NCBI GenBank assembly: GCA_031841125.1 | Contig: CM063113.1 | Span: forward strand, 35,609,312 to 35,673,311 | From: Acanthococcus lagerstroemiae | Lineage: Eukaryota; Arthropoda; Insecta; Hemiptera; Eriococcidae | Reading direction: 5' to 3' | Length of the DNA stretch: 64,000 nucleotides | Part shown: in pieces, positions 46,254-60,150 of the stretch | Layout: every line of letters starts with the position of its first letter | Position numbering within the stretch: position 1 is the first letter of the stretch | Made by a program: the position numbers and the translations under genes | Notes under the pieces: generated by a model | Databases searched by the model: none | What the model saw: only the letters and a program-made list of their open reading frames with translations | What the model was told of the DNA's origin: nothing

Positions 46254-49207
46254 TTGGGCATATTTCACTCCAGTAAATGAGTAACGAGTAATGAGTGAAT
46301 CATTACTCTTCATGATCATTACTCATTACTCATGGATCAAATTTCGTTCTAGAGTCATGAAACCACAAATCACAAATAAAGTATCCGCGATGAGCGACAA
46401 CAATATACAGTACATAATACAAGTGAAGTGTAACAAAGTACTACACTATTCTGTGATGTGCAAGGCAAGGCAAAATATTCTCTAAAAATCACGAAATATG
46501 CGTATATTATATTCTCAAAACTAAACTAATTGTACAATTCGGACCTAGCAGCGCGGTGTTGCGCTAGCATCAAGTCTTCCCCCTCTACCGCTTAACGTTA
46601 GGATAGCGGTGAACGTCTCCATGCATTTAAATGGGAAAATCGTGATTTTCGTTTGGTTCCAATTTCGTCAAAGTAATGGTGTGTAAACGGATGCTGTTAA
46701 AAACTTTCGCCAGATGTCAGCCACTACGCTGCTAGGTCCGAATGTGGGTATCAAAAAACAGGTCTCGCAGGATAAATTCGTGGAAGTTCATAGTATAACC
46801 TGCGCCTGACAAGTAGGTCAAGTAACTGAAGCGTTATAGCTACACATATGCAAATTTTTCAAATATCCTGCTAACAATTGATTTTGATGCAAAAATGTTG
46901 AGAATAAAATTTTTTGTTTTGTAATTTTCTATTGAATGAGACCAGTTACAACATTTGTTTAAAAGGAGGAAAATATTTAAAATTTTGAAAATATTCCCAA
47001 CGAAGAAAATTTGGAAAATATTCCCCATATTCCCTAAAAATAATGCAAATATGCGAAAATATGCATTTTATATCCAATTATGCAAAAAATATGCACAAAC
47101 CCATAGGACTCATTGCACTGGGAATTTTATGATTCGCAAAAATATCGATATTCCTATTGAATTATCACAGGGAAAAAAAATGCCGAAGCATATTTCGCCT
47201 GCCGTGGTGATATGAATAGGCCTGTAGCGTGGTGTATCGTTATCAGTGCTGTATAGTTATAGCCAGAGGAGTCACTGATTTGAAATATCGCATTAGATTC
47301 TTGATCCGGCACCGATTTGAGCGCAAAAATCCAAATTTTGGACCTAAAATGGGCAAAACTGATTTTGCTTTAAATGTTGAACAAAGTATCGAAATATGTA
47401 GAAATTTTTTGGGTCGCTGAGTTAGAATAGCTTATCAAATTTCTTATTCCACTCCGATTTGAACCGTAAATTATCCGAATTTTAGTTGGCTTCAGACATC
47501 GAGTAACATATCAAAGTAGGTTTTATTTGGGTCGTTAATCTCGAAAATGGTATTCGATTTTTTATTTAACTCCCATTTTGGTTCCAAAACTCTTAATATT
47601 ATCATTCTAAATGCGTGAAATTAACTAGCTTTAACAAATCGAACAACGTATCGAAACAGGTGTTTTTTGGATTGCTACTTTCGAAAATAGCATTCATCTT
47701 TTACTTAGCCTCAATTTGGATTTTAGAATATAGATTTTGCTATTCAAGCGAGCATAATTGACTTGTCTCAGAGATTTGAACAAAATATAAAATTGGGGAA
47801 ATTTTGGAGCATTGATTTTGATTTTGATACTCCCTGGTATACATTTGATTTTTTTTTACTTGTCCCAAAATATGGTATACATTTCGCGTTGTTTGAATAA
47901 GCATTGTCCGGAAAGAGGTAAACATGTCAGGAAAACTGGTGTAAAGCTACGAATCACGACAGACACGTGTCGGTATACGTATTTATTACAGATAAAACAA
48001 AGAGAAATGCAGGACGCAAGTACAAAGGGTTAAAATCAAACGAAATACTCAAAATTTGTACTCTACGTACAAGTTCTCTGAAATTTGAACGCGGCAATTT
48101 TTTTCGCGTCTTCTACGTGATTCTTCAGTCCTCACTCAGCACACAACACACCATAGTTTTCAAACCCTTACTTTTGTTTCAGCCCAGCGGGTGGTCCCTT
48201 TCGTTTTCCTCCAAAATACGATATCTCGAACCCCTCCCCACACGCCATTTCTGACCCCTGATACTTCATTCTTGGTTGTTGGTGTATTTTGTATGGCAGA
48301 TAGTTATGACGCCATTGCCTTTTTCTTGCTACCTGGTGCAGCCTTATTTCCTCGATTTTTCCGAAATGTATACCATATATTATGGGACAGAGGGAGTACT
48401 TTATTTGATTTTCCCTGTCGAGTTGCTTGTACAATCCCCCCTTCGCCTCCATGTTGATACTTTGATAGATTTTCAGAGCTAAGTATGTAAATGTCAGCTC
48501 TCCCATGGGTAACATGTCGAACTTGGGATTACATGTATCGAAAATCTGATGCGATGTTTTAAATCAGCGACCCAAGAAACGCTTATTTTGGAATTTTAAT
48601 ATTTTGTGTAAATTTTTAATCCCTTTATTTCGATACTTTGTTTTTATACTTAATTTCAATTTTTTCCCCATTTACTCGTTTATGGTGCCGTCATAATCCA
48701 AATTACATAGCGCCTGTGGATCTTTACTGGTCCTGTACTGTATGTTGGAAGCGAATATTGCATCACATTTTATATACGGCACCACGCGGGGTCTCAAAAT
48801 TTAAATTTGGTGGGAATAAATCTCTTTTTTTCTTTTTCTTTTTTTTTTTCCATTTTAAAATTCAAAGCCAACTTGATGCACATCGTTGGAAAAGTTATGT
48901 GAACTACAATTCGAATTCGTGGATGGAACCGACCAATACCCGATAGGCGATAACATCGCGATAAGCGATAGCATTGTATATTTGTACATCGGCTACAACC
49001 TGCAACGCTTGCACGTTGTAACGTGCATGGTGTTGTGGAAAATCATGAGTAATGAGCTAATGAGTGACGAGTAATTTATCAGCACGAGTAAAGAATAATG
49101 AGATATATAAAGTTCTACGAGTGATGAGGGACGATTAACGATTAACGATGATACTCATGACTCATGGGTATTACTCGATTATTTTTTCACTCGAGTGATG
49201 CCCAATT
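46254..49207. mobile_element. possible large element with TGGGCAT ends and ATTACTC-rich subterminal repeats
   Basis: The left end (tgggcatatttcactccagt) resembles the reverse complement of the right end (tcactcgagtgatgccca). Just inside each end lies a dense cluster of GAGTAATGAG/CATTACTC words in both orientations (46276-46345 and 49040-49190). Together these suggest the termini and subterminal binding repeats of a single DNA transposon of about 2.95 kb, which also contains the 47830-48396 MITE. No transposase and no target duplication were recognised. The two clusters could instead be separate repeats. Confidence 0.35.
47830..48396. mobile_element. Tc1/mariner-type MITE with TA flanks
   Basis: The left end reads ctccctggtatac and runs into CTTGTCCCAAAATATGGTATACATTTCG. 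The right end is the complement, CGAAATGTATACCATATATT followed by ATGGGACAGAGGGAG. Both ends sit next to TA (47828-47829 and 48397-48398). The left terminus has a small internal insertion relative to the right. At 567 bp with no recognised transposase it looks non-autonomous. The CTCCCT-GTCCCA ends resemble those of mariner-derived MITEs. Confidence 0.6.
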
Positions 49208-49209
49208 CT

Positions 49210-52200
49210 GCGTTTCAGTATGTCTGGTTGGATTTGAATGTTTGCAGATGTACGACAGCAATGTTTCCAAATTTTTTATTAAGCTTTTTCTCGGCAAATG
49301 ACAAAAGACGAGGAGGGTGTGGCTCAGGTTCTTTGTGCGCAAAAGATGATTTTTCTCTTGTTCCTTGAATTGGCACCTGACGCGAGTGTCATTGTTTTGA
49401 TAAATTAATACACCGAGCACTCGGTATCAGTATGCAACGAGGTCCAGTTCAAGAGTTGAAGAGTAGAGATTTTCCTCCGGATGAGAAACACCGTCGCAAT
49501 TTTCCAATTTTCGGGATCAATAACCGAGACGAGCCGAACTACGCGTGTATTAAAATAATTTCCCTCTTTATTTTTTGGTCCCGTTGTAAAAGCGAATTAA
49601 ACACATTTTCTCGAAAAGGAAAATGAAAATAAACCTGCGAGACGAAGAGAATTAAGAAGAAGAAAAAAAGGGTGTATGCAATGAATATCAATGCGCGAGA
49701 AACTATAACATTTCGTTTGACGTAACTACATCTTAATCATGGAAATGACTGAAAAAGAATGTAAAATAGAACTTGCTAAGTCATGAATATGTTAATGCGG
49801 CTGTAATTATTCGCGGTAATTATACGCTATCGGAATCGTAAAATTAATAGCGGCTCGAATCAGCCTCTACGTTCTATATATTGTTGGGTTAGTATAAAAA
49901 GGTGCTATCTGCAAAAAAAAAAAAAAAAAAAAACACAAATTTTACAGGAGAGGGGTTTAAAAGTTTTGAAGCAACCACGACGAGTCTGTTAAAAATTGGT
50001 TTAACTAAAGATAGTGTAACAGTGCTTCAACATTCAACTAGGAATACATTTCTGAGATGAAGATATTCCTACTTTTCTTTACGATGAATTTTGTTAGTAG
50101 TGTATTTTTAACCCATTTTGTTTTTTGCGTTTCCTGTTGAACTGAGGCAATATTTTATCATTTACAGAGTGGTATCTTGTAGATTTAGATAGTAAAATTC
50201 CTTATCTAAAGATACGAAAAAGTCTCTGAAAAAATTGCAGGTAGCACCTTTTCACACTACCCCAACGATATATGTGTACTGGAATAAGAAACGTAAAAGT
50301 TACTCGTATTTTCGTCGTAGATCGAATGGCATGGATGATCGCGACCTAAGGTGAAAACAGCATTTATTAATATTTTCGTAATTTACATATGTTTTAAATG
50401 CTGGCAAAATATTCTACAATTTGTGGTGTATAAAATCTGAGACATTATGTCGACAGTAAATAACTTCCTGGGCAAATAAGCCTCCAGCAGGGGAAGACAG
50501 GAACCAAACTGCATGATCCCAGATCAAAAGCAAGTGAATGTTAGAAATTAGAAACCAGGAAGGGCATTTCTCGAAAATCTTCGTTTTGAGAAAACCAACT
50601 TCATAATGAATGATGATTGTAATTTCCGTGCACGTAATGCTGAAGCTTCCGTTTGTTTCTAAATTTAAGATCTATGGTTTCTAAACTATTTATGAACATG
50701 ATAATATGGATCTACATACATACAAACATAATATGTTCCTTTTGATTTCTGTGAACTAGGTGCATGTCAGAATTCAAGATTTTAAGTTGATATTTTTATC
50801 TTACATCATCATAGCTTCATGTACTGGTATACTGTTTAAAAGAGACGGGCCGCAACTACTGTGTTTCGTTTTTGATTGCACGTTAATGCTAATTACAATG
50901 GACGCAGGAATTTTTGTTTCAAAATTTTTCGACCCATACCTATGTAACTCCGCATTCAGTAATGCTACGATGTCGCAATATGACTATTATTCTGTAATTC
51001 TTCAATTATTCAGATATCAACCTTTGATCATCAAAGGAACATTTGAACGAATCCTATTCAGGAAGATGTGGGATATGGAAGTCAGATTCCTTATGGGAAG
51101 AATACACTGTATGTATTACGATGGCAATTGGCAATTATTTACTGCAGTGTCCAACTTTTTTTGTCCTGTCCAAATATTTGTGTTTCGTGTTCTGCAATTC
51201 TTTGTGTCCGTGCTTGCGTCGGTGGAATTTCTTCGATGACCTGTTAGAGAGGAGGCTGACCTGTTCTACCCTCCTCTTCTTTTTTCAATTTCTTCTCCCT
51301 CCCTAGTTCCTTTCTCTGGCTTCCACATATTTTTTCCTCAGGTGTCCGAATGTTTCTGTCTAAGTGTGTACTGTGTACATATGTATGCTTATGCCTGATC
51401 CTATGCACATATGTACATACATGTGTAAAGTCTTGTATGATGAGTAGTGGCGAAGTTCAAGAGCTGGAGAGAAAAAAGCCCTTCTTGAGATGAGACTAAT
51501 TACATATGTATGTATTCCCAATAAACATCATTCCTCGAATTACTCATCAGATTGAGTTGAAATGTTCACGAATGACGGTAAGATCTTCAGTTTTTTACGA
51601 ATTTAGAGCTCCCTGAGGCCACATTCTACATATTATATGTACTCTAACAGACTGTGGTACATGGCGGGTCGCTGATTCAAAATTTCTCATTCATAATCAC
51701 CTGACATCGATCTACAAGTATGTACTTCATGATCCAAATTTGAAATTTTAATTTATATTGCTATTCTAATCACTTTACTGTATGAAAAGTGCGTTTGAGT
51801 CCTTTTTAAGGAACTCATTTCAATAAAAGAAAACAAGGTCGTATTCGTAAAATAAACGTTAACATCGCCCTCATGACATAATCAACTACACGAGCATCAT
51901 CTTTGAAGCCTGAATGATGTATCCACAATCCACATAAATGTATCTCGCTCACGTAATCTGCTGTCGACGTGAAACAACTTGCTTCTATCGAGTTTGCTCC
52001 TTATCTTGAGTGACTCATCCGATAAGGCTTCGCTCGCTGTGTCCACTCGTTTCGCTTGTGCGTTTTATTCGTATTCATATTCTCATTCATAATAATATGT
52101 AGTTGGGAACTTGCGATAACATTCGAAAGAATAAACGTTTGCATTTGTATCTCAGCAAATATAAAAAAATATCGTGCTGAAATTTTGGGGACATGTGTAT

Positions 52201-55200
52201 AAAGGCTACATAACAAAAAGACCGCTACAAACCGAAAAGGCATTTTTCGAGAAATGCCTTTCTTGTTTTGTACTGTTCAAATCTAATTTATGTAACTGCA
52301 GCGTGCAATTAAGGAGTATGTACATTATGTATGTACTTCAGTTGGTATGGTCTATGGTGGTGTGCATAAGCGGAGTTTGGCGAGCATTTCATTTGTATGT
52401 ATAATTTGCCTAAAAAGTTTAGTGGTAGGTGGTTTAGCAAAATGCCTCTAATTCTAGCAGTCAGTCTACAAAACTGGGACAATAAAAGGACTTGTTCTTA
52501 GGTTTCAAATGACATTTTCTGTATTTCAATCAATATTTCTGCTGCCTATCCCCTCTTCCAAAAAATGCTAGCTATAGCCCTGCACATCTCTCGGGGGAGG
52601 AGGAGAAATAAGAGAAATGTATGTTCTGCCATTCTGTCGAAATCTATTAAATATTCATGTAAAAGTATTGAACCTTGATAAGGGTATGAAGCGTACCGTA
52701 ATTGTAGTACCCAGGTTTCTGCTCATTGGAAACTGTCAGTTAAGGATTGGTATTCCATCTTCATTATCACAAGTCCTCAGGACCGTTGTGACTGTTTTCC
52801 GCTCCAGTCTGTTTCGTTCTTAGACTCCCTGGTCTTTGTACAGATCATGTACTACTATATTCGATGAAATGTGAAAACCAAAATCGATATAATCACCCGG
52901 CGCTGGTGGCTCGTCTTGTCAACCGCAACAGCGGAGCCACTTACAAAATGATTTTCACCGACCATCTTGGTTCCACGTTCAATATAGTAATTACATCGCC
53001 GTGGCGGCGTACATCTTTTCTCGGACGGATAGACTATTCCGAGAGATGTATCGGTAATATTTCTCGGCTCTGAGGGAGTCGCTCTCTTGCTCCCTTCTTG
53101 TTTCGACAACGAACAACTTCTAATAATAATTCCACGTCTAATGTCATTTCCACCCTAATTTATTGGATTGCCAGCAATTCCGACAGTCGCGAGCTAACCC
53201 GACGGCAGCAGCAGTAGCAGCACGGGAATACAAAACGCAACGCCGTTGGGCGCTGTCTTACATTTTGTACAAAATAATATCGAGTATACTCGCTCGCGGC
53301 CGCAGCCCTTTCCGTCATCAAGCTGTTTTAAATACGACCGACGAATATTTTATTATATCAATGTCTCACAAACCGCCTACCGAATTAAAGTCGTTTCGAG
53401 CGTCGTTCTAAATCAAATTTACAGTGCCTACTTATTTCTTAATTCCTGTAAAGTATAGTGTAAACCACCGAGAAACACGCGATCCATTTGGGCTGTAAAT
53501 TTCATTATCGTCCGTTCAAGACGTGTACTGATTTGGGCAGCAACTTCAGATTTAGTGCTGTACCTAGGGGTGGCGATTGAGAGTTGGGAATTTTTTCTTC
53601 AGGAGGCTAGTAGATACATAAGTTCATATCGCTCGCTCCAAGCCGCGAACCTCGTTTTCGATGTCTTTCTCTCTGTTATAGCCTGGTATCAATAGCAATA
53701 CCATGGAACTCGTACCCAGCGTTACTAACTCGCAACTTCAGAGTTGCCCTGGGATTGTATAATAAAAATGCCGAAGATTGCCGGAGACTGCAGGAAATTT
53801 TTGGAACCTGAGATCGAGTGAATCATTTATTTTTCGAATCTAGCACTAGAACGGACACACCAACGAACAACTAAAAACATTACTTCATTCGGCTTTCTAA
53901 GCTGTGATTTTTCGTTTTATCAACGAAAACAGACACCAGACCTGGCCAACTGATGAATAAAAGAATGATAGTTCGTAGCTCTCAGCACGCAGCAAAAATG
54001 TGAAATGTAAAAAATAAGTGTAGACAGAATTGTAAGATATAGAAAATGTCCGGCATGGGATATAAAATGCCTGACATTGATAAAGAATACTTGAGTACCG
54101 AAAAAATGCAGGAAAAATGTAGAAAATACTTGAGTGCCGGGAAAATGCAGGAAGAATCGAGAATTGTCTAAGATCTGGGCAATTGCCGGAGGGTTGGTAA
54201 CACTGCTCGTGCCCTCAGTTTGTGGCTGAGTAGTCAGTACGTGAGTACTGAGTAACCAAACTGAAAAGCTTGGCAAATATTTTCATAATGTCTGTTTATG
54301 AGGTTGTATCATTTTTGGATACTCAGTAAATCAGCTCTCTACTTATGAAATTGAACGTGCAGGTTCTGTTTTTCAACTCCCTCCTAGGTGATTCGTCTTT
54401 TTATTTGTTTCTTTGAAATTTGTACCTGGGTAATACTCGAAAGTTGTTACGTAGAACAAAATGAACGTATACGAAATTTCAGCTCAGTGGGAGCTAGTCC
54501 TAATGTTGCTCCTATTCACCTCCTTTCTTTATGGGGAAGAATTTTGAAATTGTACTCATTCGTTTTTTAGCACTCAGTAACGTCGGAAACGACTCTGCCT
54601 ATATTTTAAGAAGAAAAACGCTCCAGCGGGACACTTATCTGAAAAACCCGGAAAATTACAGGGGCAAATCTGTTATCTCAAGACCCAGGCCAGATAGATA
54701 CACCGTATGAGTTGGCACGACAACGAGACAGTCAGCTATTCCGCAATCTGGGAAGAAAGGCAGGCAGGCAGAATGAAATGATGCGCTTTCTATCGATAAA
54801 AATTGCCCAAGATCTGAAACAGACGGAAAAAAGACTGACAGCCTGATAGGAGAGCGCTTGAACGAATTTAATTGAACCGTAATAATTTTAACAGGTACTT
54901 TGGAACAGGTGGGAAATGAGTTGACCAACCTCTTAAAAACAAATCGTGCCCTTCTCTCTCAGAATAAATCTTCCTTACTCAAAATGATGCATATTATACA
55001 AAATATTTTCTCTGCAATGCGAAAATTCATTACTTTAAGAACGCACCGCAGCGATTTTTCCGGAGGGGGGGGGTGGTGGAGGGATGGATATTCTAATTCT
55101 TCGCGCTAAAAATTTTTCACTTGTCAACTAGAAAAAAAATGTGGAGCAAAAGACAGTCCATGTAGTGGGAATCCGGTTTTATCCACTTTTGAAAAAAGTT

Positions 55201-55580
55201 GAAGTGAGATCTTTTTTCTCCCTTTGATACGTCTCGGTTTTCTCCAAATTTACATCTATGTATTTCAATACTTCCATCCCTGTTTCCAGAATCGTGTTTG
55301 CTTTACAAATTCTAACTCCTCCGGTGTGGAATTCGATGGTCTCGTGGAACTTGTGTTGACAAAAATGAAATTTTTCAGGGAGCGTTTTGAAAATTTCAAC
55401 TTATATCTCATCGGTTAGCTCAATCGGAAAGCGCCCCCGAGCGGTCTAAATAATAATTTATCAGCTATTTTGTACATTACCGGATAGCTTACACCTTTAG
55501 TTACAGGTCTACATACTTAACTCAATTTTGACGGAAATGTTAGCTAGCACAAGTGTTCATGAGATTATCGAAATATTCCG
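49210..55580. other. gene-free stretch, 49.2-55.6 kb
   Basis: Includes a 22-A run (49912-49933). A 159-codon open stretch at 50760-51239 is rich in hydrophobic and Phe/Tyr/Cys residues but lacks a recognised domain and is probably AT-driven chance. ATGTATGTA/CATACATA words are frequent at 51.3-51.8 kb. 52.85-53.5 kb is a CpG-containing, non-repetitive tract. Confidence 0.35.
55411..55440 (+). repeat. tRNA-like A-box fragment
   Basis: CGGTTAGCTCAATCGGAAAG then CGC matches the D-arm of a tRNA, including the A-box. No B-box follows at the right distance, so this is probably the truncated head of a tRNA-derived SINE or an old pseudo-tRNA. Confidence 0.4.
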
Positions 55581-55589
55581 CGGTTCTTC

Positions 55590-55690
55590 CACGTCTGAGT
55601 TTTAATGAGTCTGGAAACTGATCTCAGTGAGTTTTAATAAGTTTTGATGGAGTTTTAATGAGCCACGAAAAGTTTCAACTTTCCTAGTCA
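55590..55690. repeat. short degenerate GAGTTTTAAT block
   Basis: TGAGTTTTAATGAGTCTGGA, then GTGAGTTTTAATAAGTTTTG and GGAGTTTTAATGAGCC, gives four similar units within 100 bp. These are the least diverged units of the AGTCT-type blocks in the window. Confidence 0.5.
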
Positions 55691-55699
55691 TATTGAGTT

Positions 55700-58600
55700 T
55701 CCATAATCCTCAATGCTAAAGACTGGTTGCCTCCTCCCCTCTCTGGAGGGCAATTCCGTGTATCCAAATGAAACGAACAGATGGCCTAATCCGCAGACAG
55801 ATAACATGTAAGTCAGTCAGTCAGCTAAACTGGCAGGCAGACAGAAACTGAGGTGCGAAATGTCGATATACCGAGCGGTAAACTGGGGGGAGGATCCATA
55901 CAAAGCAGCCGAGGGGAAGGGGGAACCCCAGTGTTATTCGAACGTATTGAGAATTCTTTTTTCGTATACCGAAGAGACCGAGTTGGTGGATGACGAAAAA
56001 ATGGTCATGGGTCAAGTACAGCTGAAAATTTTTTTCTGTTAGGTGGAAAGAAATTTGTGAAAGTTTTCTAACGAATATGCTGCGTGGATGGTGAATATTC
56101 TCTTCTTGAAACTCATAAAAAGTGATAAACGAAGTAACTTGCGAAATTAACTTTTCAAGGTAATTCATTCGCGGGGCAGGTAGGCAAAACTTCTTACATG
56201 TACTCAAGATTAGTTGCTCATTTATCCGTTCGTGTTCCGTCTCGTTTGTATGAGGTGGCGTTATTAGCGCCGAATGCTCAGACCTTGTAGTCCATTGCAC
56301 TTTTCTTCAGGTTGCTCTTCAAGATCAGCTCAATAGCCTCACTTTTACAGTCAAAGTGAGAATTTTACTGAGTTCTATCCGTTTGACTTAATTGGTTGCT
56401 GGATACGTCAGTCCTAATGCTTCACGCCTTGTCCCGGCTGTTGCTGGGCACTGGCGTTCGAGTTCCTTACGAGATTGGCAGTACCTGTCGTTAGTTTAAA
56501 CCAAACTTGTTACTTTGAGATTTGGCATGTGCATTAGCCCTGGACCGTTTTAATGGACCAATATGACCTCTTAAACAGTATTCACTGGAAGGATATGAAA
56601 TACTTTCTCAGTTGATAGTCCGATATTAATCTCTGTGGCGGTATAAACATCCAAAAAATTTGAAAAATGATTGACACCCGTACTTTGCTATATGTACCCT
56701 ATACCTCAGATTTAAGGACGTTCTCGAATTCACTTTGATATAGTTGGGAGTAACGTAACAGCACGATGAATTAATTGGTGTACATATGCGAGAAATTTCA
56801 GTCGAGGTTTACAAGATAATGTCGACTTTCTGAAAATGATCTTCCCCATCGATTCGGAGGAAAAGTTCTTTGAGATTACGTTCAGCCTGAAACTGTGAAT
56901 CGGAGCCCTGTGCCATCTTTCAACAACTGGATTTTGAAACTGTTTTTCAGCGTGCCGTCTACATCACTGTGAAAATTTGTACTGAAATATATTCTGTTGA
57001 GACAAACTAAGCATTTAGCCGAAAATCTATCGTAGTTGAGGCTTTAGTAAGTTGACCGCTGGCGAAGTCGCGAAGACTGTTTTCGTGTACTCGAATGCGG
57101 TATTAGGTACCAACGAACTTCTATAACGAGCTGCCGATTCGGCCGAATGCACCGACTTCGACGAGGGTCATTTACGCTCCCCTCGAGGTGTCGGAATTTT
57201 CCGAAAGTTATTTTCGAAAACATCGCCGCGAAGCCGCTCGGAGCCTGTTTAACAGCTTTATTCGATTTCCGTATCTCCCGTCGCACCTTTTTCTATACTT
57301 ATTTTTTTCTCCGTCTCTCATGTTGCAGGTATATCGTGCATGCATCGCAGCATCCAAATCCACTGTGCAGTACCCTAATCGAATTACCCGGATCCGCGGG
57401 AGCCAGAAGAGGAGTATATAGCTCGTCGTCACGAGGTAAATACGATACGCTAAATTATTACCTACCTGCGAGTCTGTGCACTTTTACCCCCGCCCCCGCC
57501 CCAATAAATATAGCTCTTTTCCAGTTCGCCGAAAATGCTTACTCTTCGTGTACGTTACAGTGTGCGTTACGTTTTCCCCAATTGAGGGTGGTGGCTGGAG
57601 GCGCGGGGGCGAGCTAAGAGGAAGAAAAAAATACACTCGACAAAAGTCTCGACGTTTATTTCCTGGACGAATAACGAATAAGTTTCCACAATTCGTCGTC
57701 GTTTGGTGTATTTTTTTTGCTTGCTTTCTCTTGCTTTGTTTCGTTTTGTTTGTATTCATTCCGTCCAATTAAACGGCGCGTTTAAAAATACTTCTCGTGT
57801 TCCGCTGTTCGGGACTTAGGCTGTTAAATTAAATTAGACGCCGGATGATCAACGAGCGTTCGATACGTTTTTCCAATTTACTTTGAAAGTACGCACCGGA
57901 AAACGAAGTAGAGCTTTCATCTTCTCTTTTCATTTTTCTCGTTCTCTTTTACTCGCCTTTTCCCGACTGCATCTTGTTCGTCGCTCTCGTCTTGGGGAGG
58001 CGCCGTGAAATGAGTCATACTGTATGATGCGTTTTGAAAGCCCCGAAGGAGCGCCAGCGCCACCCTCGCCAAATATCGCGGTAATATTTTTTCATAAAGT
58101 TTTTTTTCCCTGATTTTTTTTTTTTTCGTTCCGGCTGTACTGCTTTTATGAAACTTATACGCGAGTTATTACTCGGCTTTCGTTGAAGTTACGGTTATAG
58201 TAATTTGAAAAAATGAACGAGTAAAAAGTCTGGGTGATTCCCGGCCCGTCCACCCGGTTGCTTCGTGAATCGAAAAAGAGGATCTGGAATTATTGCGGTT
58301 GCTGTAAATGTAGGGGTATTTGAAAGTAATAAATCGCAAGGTGCGAGGATTCGATATTTTATCGTTGTTTCGTATTGTTGGGCCATAGGCGAAGTGAGGT
58401 TAATTGGTGCCCCGAAGAACGGGCGTGGGAAAGGCAAACGAAATGAATTCGGTGATATTTGGAGTACGAAACACGATACTTCTAGTGTTTGATTGAGTTA
58501 ACCTTAACCCCTATCCTCGCTTGATAATGAAATCGAAGTAATAATATCGGAATCTGGTTTAACAATCTTATAAGCCATAGTAACTGCTTGTTTATGTTGG

Positions 58601-59430
58601 CACTTGCTTTGCTCATGTTGGCTCCATTCTGGGTGCTTCGCATGCGTATGGGTGTCGTGCTCTGTCCTCTACATTTTAGCGGTATCTTTGGATGTTAGTC
58701 CGTACATGTGTTTGGAACATTGAAATTATTCCCCCTGGACTGAAAGCAAAGTGGAAGAAGGTCTTTCAGAAAAAACGCTCACGCGAAAAACATAATTAAC
58801 CCCTTCCAAAGAGATTTTTGTGCTCAGTATTCTCTATTTAATATTGCTAAAAAACCGGTAGATATTGCGTCACAATGTGCACAATTGATGAACCTACTCG
58901 TATTTCTTTCGTTAAAACTTACTACATATATTAATCCGGACCAAAATTTAAAGCATGTTTTGTCCTCTTGCAGTAAGACTTTCGAAGTACAAAAGCATAA
59001 ATGGCCAAAAAAGAGTCTATCAACTACTTCCTGTGGGATTATGTAAAAGATCGCTGTTACATAAACAAGCTGACTATGATTGATCAATTAAAAATGAAAT
59101 ATCGCGCGTCTTCGACAGTATCGAAGTCAGAATGTTCGAGCTTTGCATTAGGAATTTTTTGACATGTTAGAAGTGCTCAAAATGCCTAGTGATTAATTTT
59201 GTTGACATTTAGGGTTACTCTTTGCTTTGATGGCAAAGTGTGCCAAAAGTGGAACGGACCTCTTCTGTGCTTGAACTAACTAGCCAAAATTTGACGTTTG
59301 AATAAAGTTCAACCATGGTTCAATCGTGAACGTTGATGATAGAACTGGCTTGAAGATTTCCAAGATTCCTGAATCCAAATATTTTCGAATCTAGATAGAG
59401 ATGAGTGTTTAGTGGGACAAGTGACTGAAC
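55700..59430. other. gene-free stretch, 55.7-59.4 kb
   Basis: A 159-codon minus-strand open stretch at 55821-56300 has no recognised domain. 57.0-58.5 kb is the most gene-like composition in the window (possible exon at 57329-57435). The rest shows no clear feature. Confidence 0.35.
57329..57435 (+). CDS. possible internal exon (unrecognised)
   Basis: A strong polypyrimidine tract and acceptor (tttttttctccgtctctc, then atgttgcag to 57328) precede 107 bp that stay open in one frame (YIVHASQHPNPLC, then SAGARRGVYSSSSR) and end at GAG followed by GTAAAT, a good donor. The surrounding 57.0-58.5 kb is CpG-containing, not visibly repetitive, and differs from the AT-rich transposon tracts, as a gene-bearing segment might. 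The protein piece is not recognised and no neighbouring exon was found. Another frame across the exon has a stop. Confidence 0.25.
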
Positions 59431-59439
59431 AGTGTCAAG

Positions 59440-60150
59440 ACTGACGAAGTCTTTGTTATGACCAATCTTAAGATCATGTTCAAACTCTTAAGTTTCGTTA
59501 ACTTTCATAAAGGCTCGTTTAGATTCTGCGAAAACTTTCCAAGACTTTGTTAGAACTCTACAAAACTTCCCAAAATACTGTTTTCAGATTCATTGAGATA
59601 CTGCCAAAATTTTCAAAACACCGGTAAAGCCTAATACGACTTTTCAGTGTATGAAGGGAACCGATGCAGTCACATTAAAAATGGTTTCAAAACTCATTAA
59701 AATTCATTAAAACCTTTTAGAATTATAAAACTCACTCGGAAGCTGTAAAAGCTCCTCATTAAAACACTTCGAACTGTGCAATGGTTTCGTAAGTTTTGTT
59801 AATTCATCAAACTTTGAACTAGTCTTAACGTTTTTTAGAGGATCCTAACGAGTCTAAAGAATCTTAAAATTATCTGAACTAGCCGCATTGAGTTCTCATG
59901 TAACACTGAAGAGTCTCATTTTGTGCTAGCTGAGTCTTGAAGGACTTTGTCGCGAGTCTTATTAGAGTCTTACCTTACGAATGTCTTAACGGTCACAATA
60001 GAGTGTTAATTTAGTCTCAACAGATCTTAAACTAGTCTTAACGAACTATTATATAGTCCTGAAGAGTCCTAAGTCAGTCTAATGAAGCCTGAACGATGAC
60101 CTAATGAGTCTTAACAAGCACTAACTTAGTTCTAACGAGTTTTTGTATAA
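59440..60150. repeat. degenerate AGTCTTAACGAG short-period block
   Basis: About 700 bp containing GAACTAGTCTTAACG, CTAACGAGTCTAAAGAATCT, ACTAGTCTTAACGAAC, GAAGAGTCCTAAGTCAGTCT and AATGAGTCTTAACAAGC. The first half (59440-59720) is more in the opposite orientation (AAGACTTTGTTAGAACTC). It ends just before the CAGG-TGTCTAC repeat at 60240. Confidence 0.55.

Noticed and set aside
48811..48851. T-rich run as a reverse-strand poly(A) tail of a processed pseudogene
   Set aside because: No coding homology is found upstream on the minus strand and no flanking duplication was seen.
50760..51239. 159-codon open stretch that could be a membrane protein
   Set aside because: Composition is what AT-rich DNA gives (many Phe, Leu, Ile, Tyr, Cys), there is no recognisable domain or splice context, and an overlapping frame is also open.
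57147..57617. 156-codon plus-strand open stretch as a complete gene
   Set aside because: It runs through a strong splice acceptor and donor and through a polypyrimidine tract, so reading it as one exon is unlikely. Only the 107-bp part between the splice-like sites was kept as a weak candidate.
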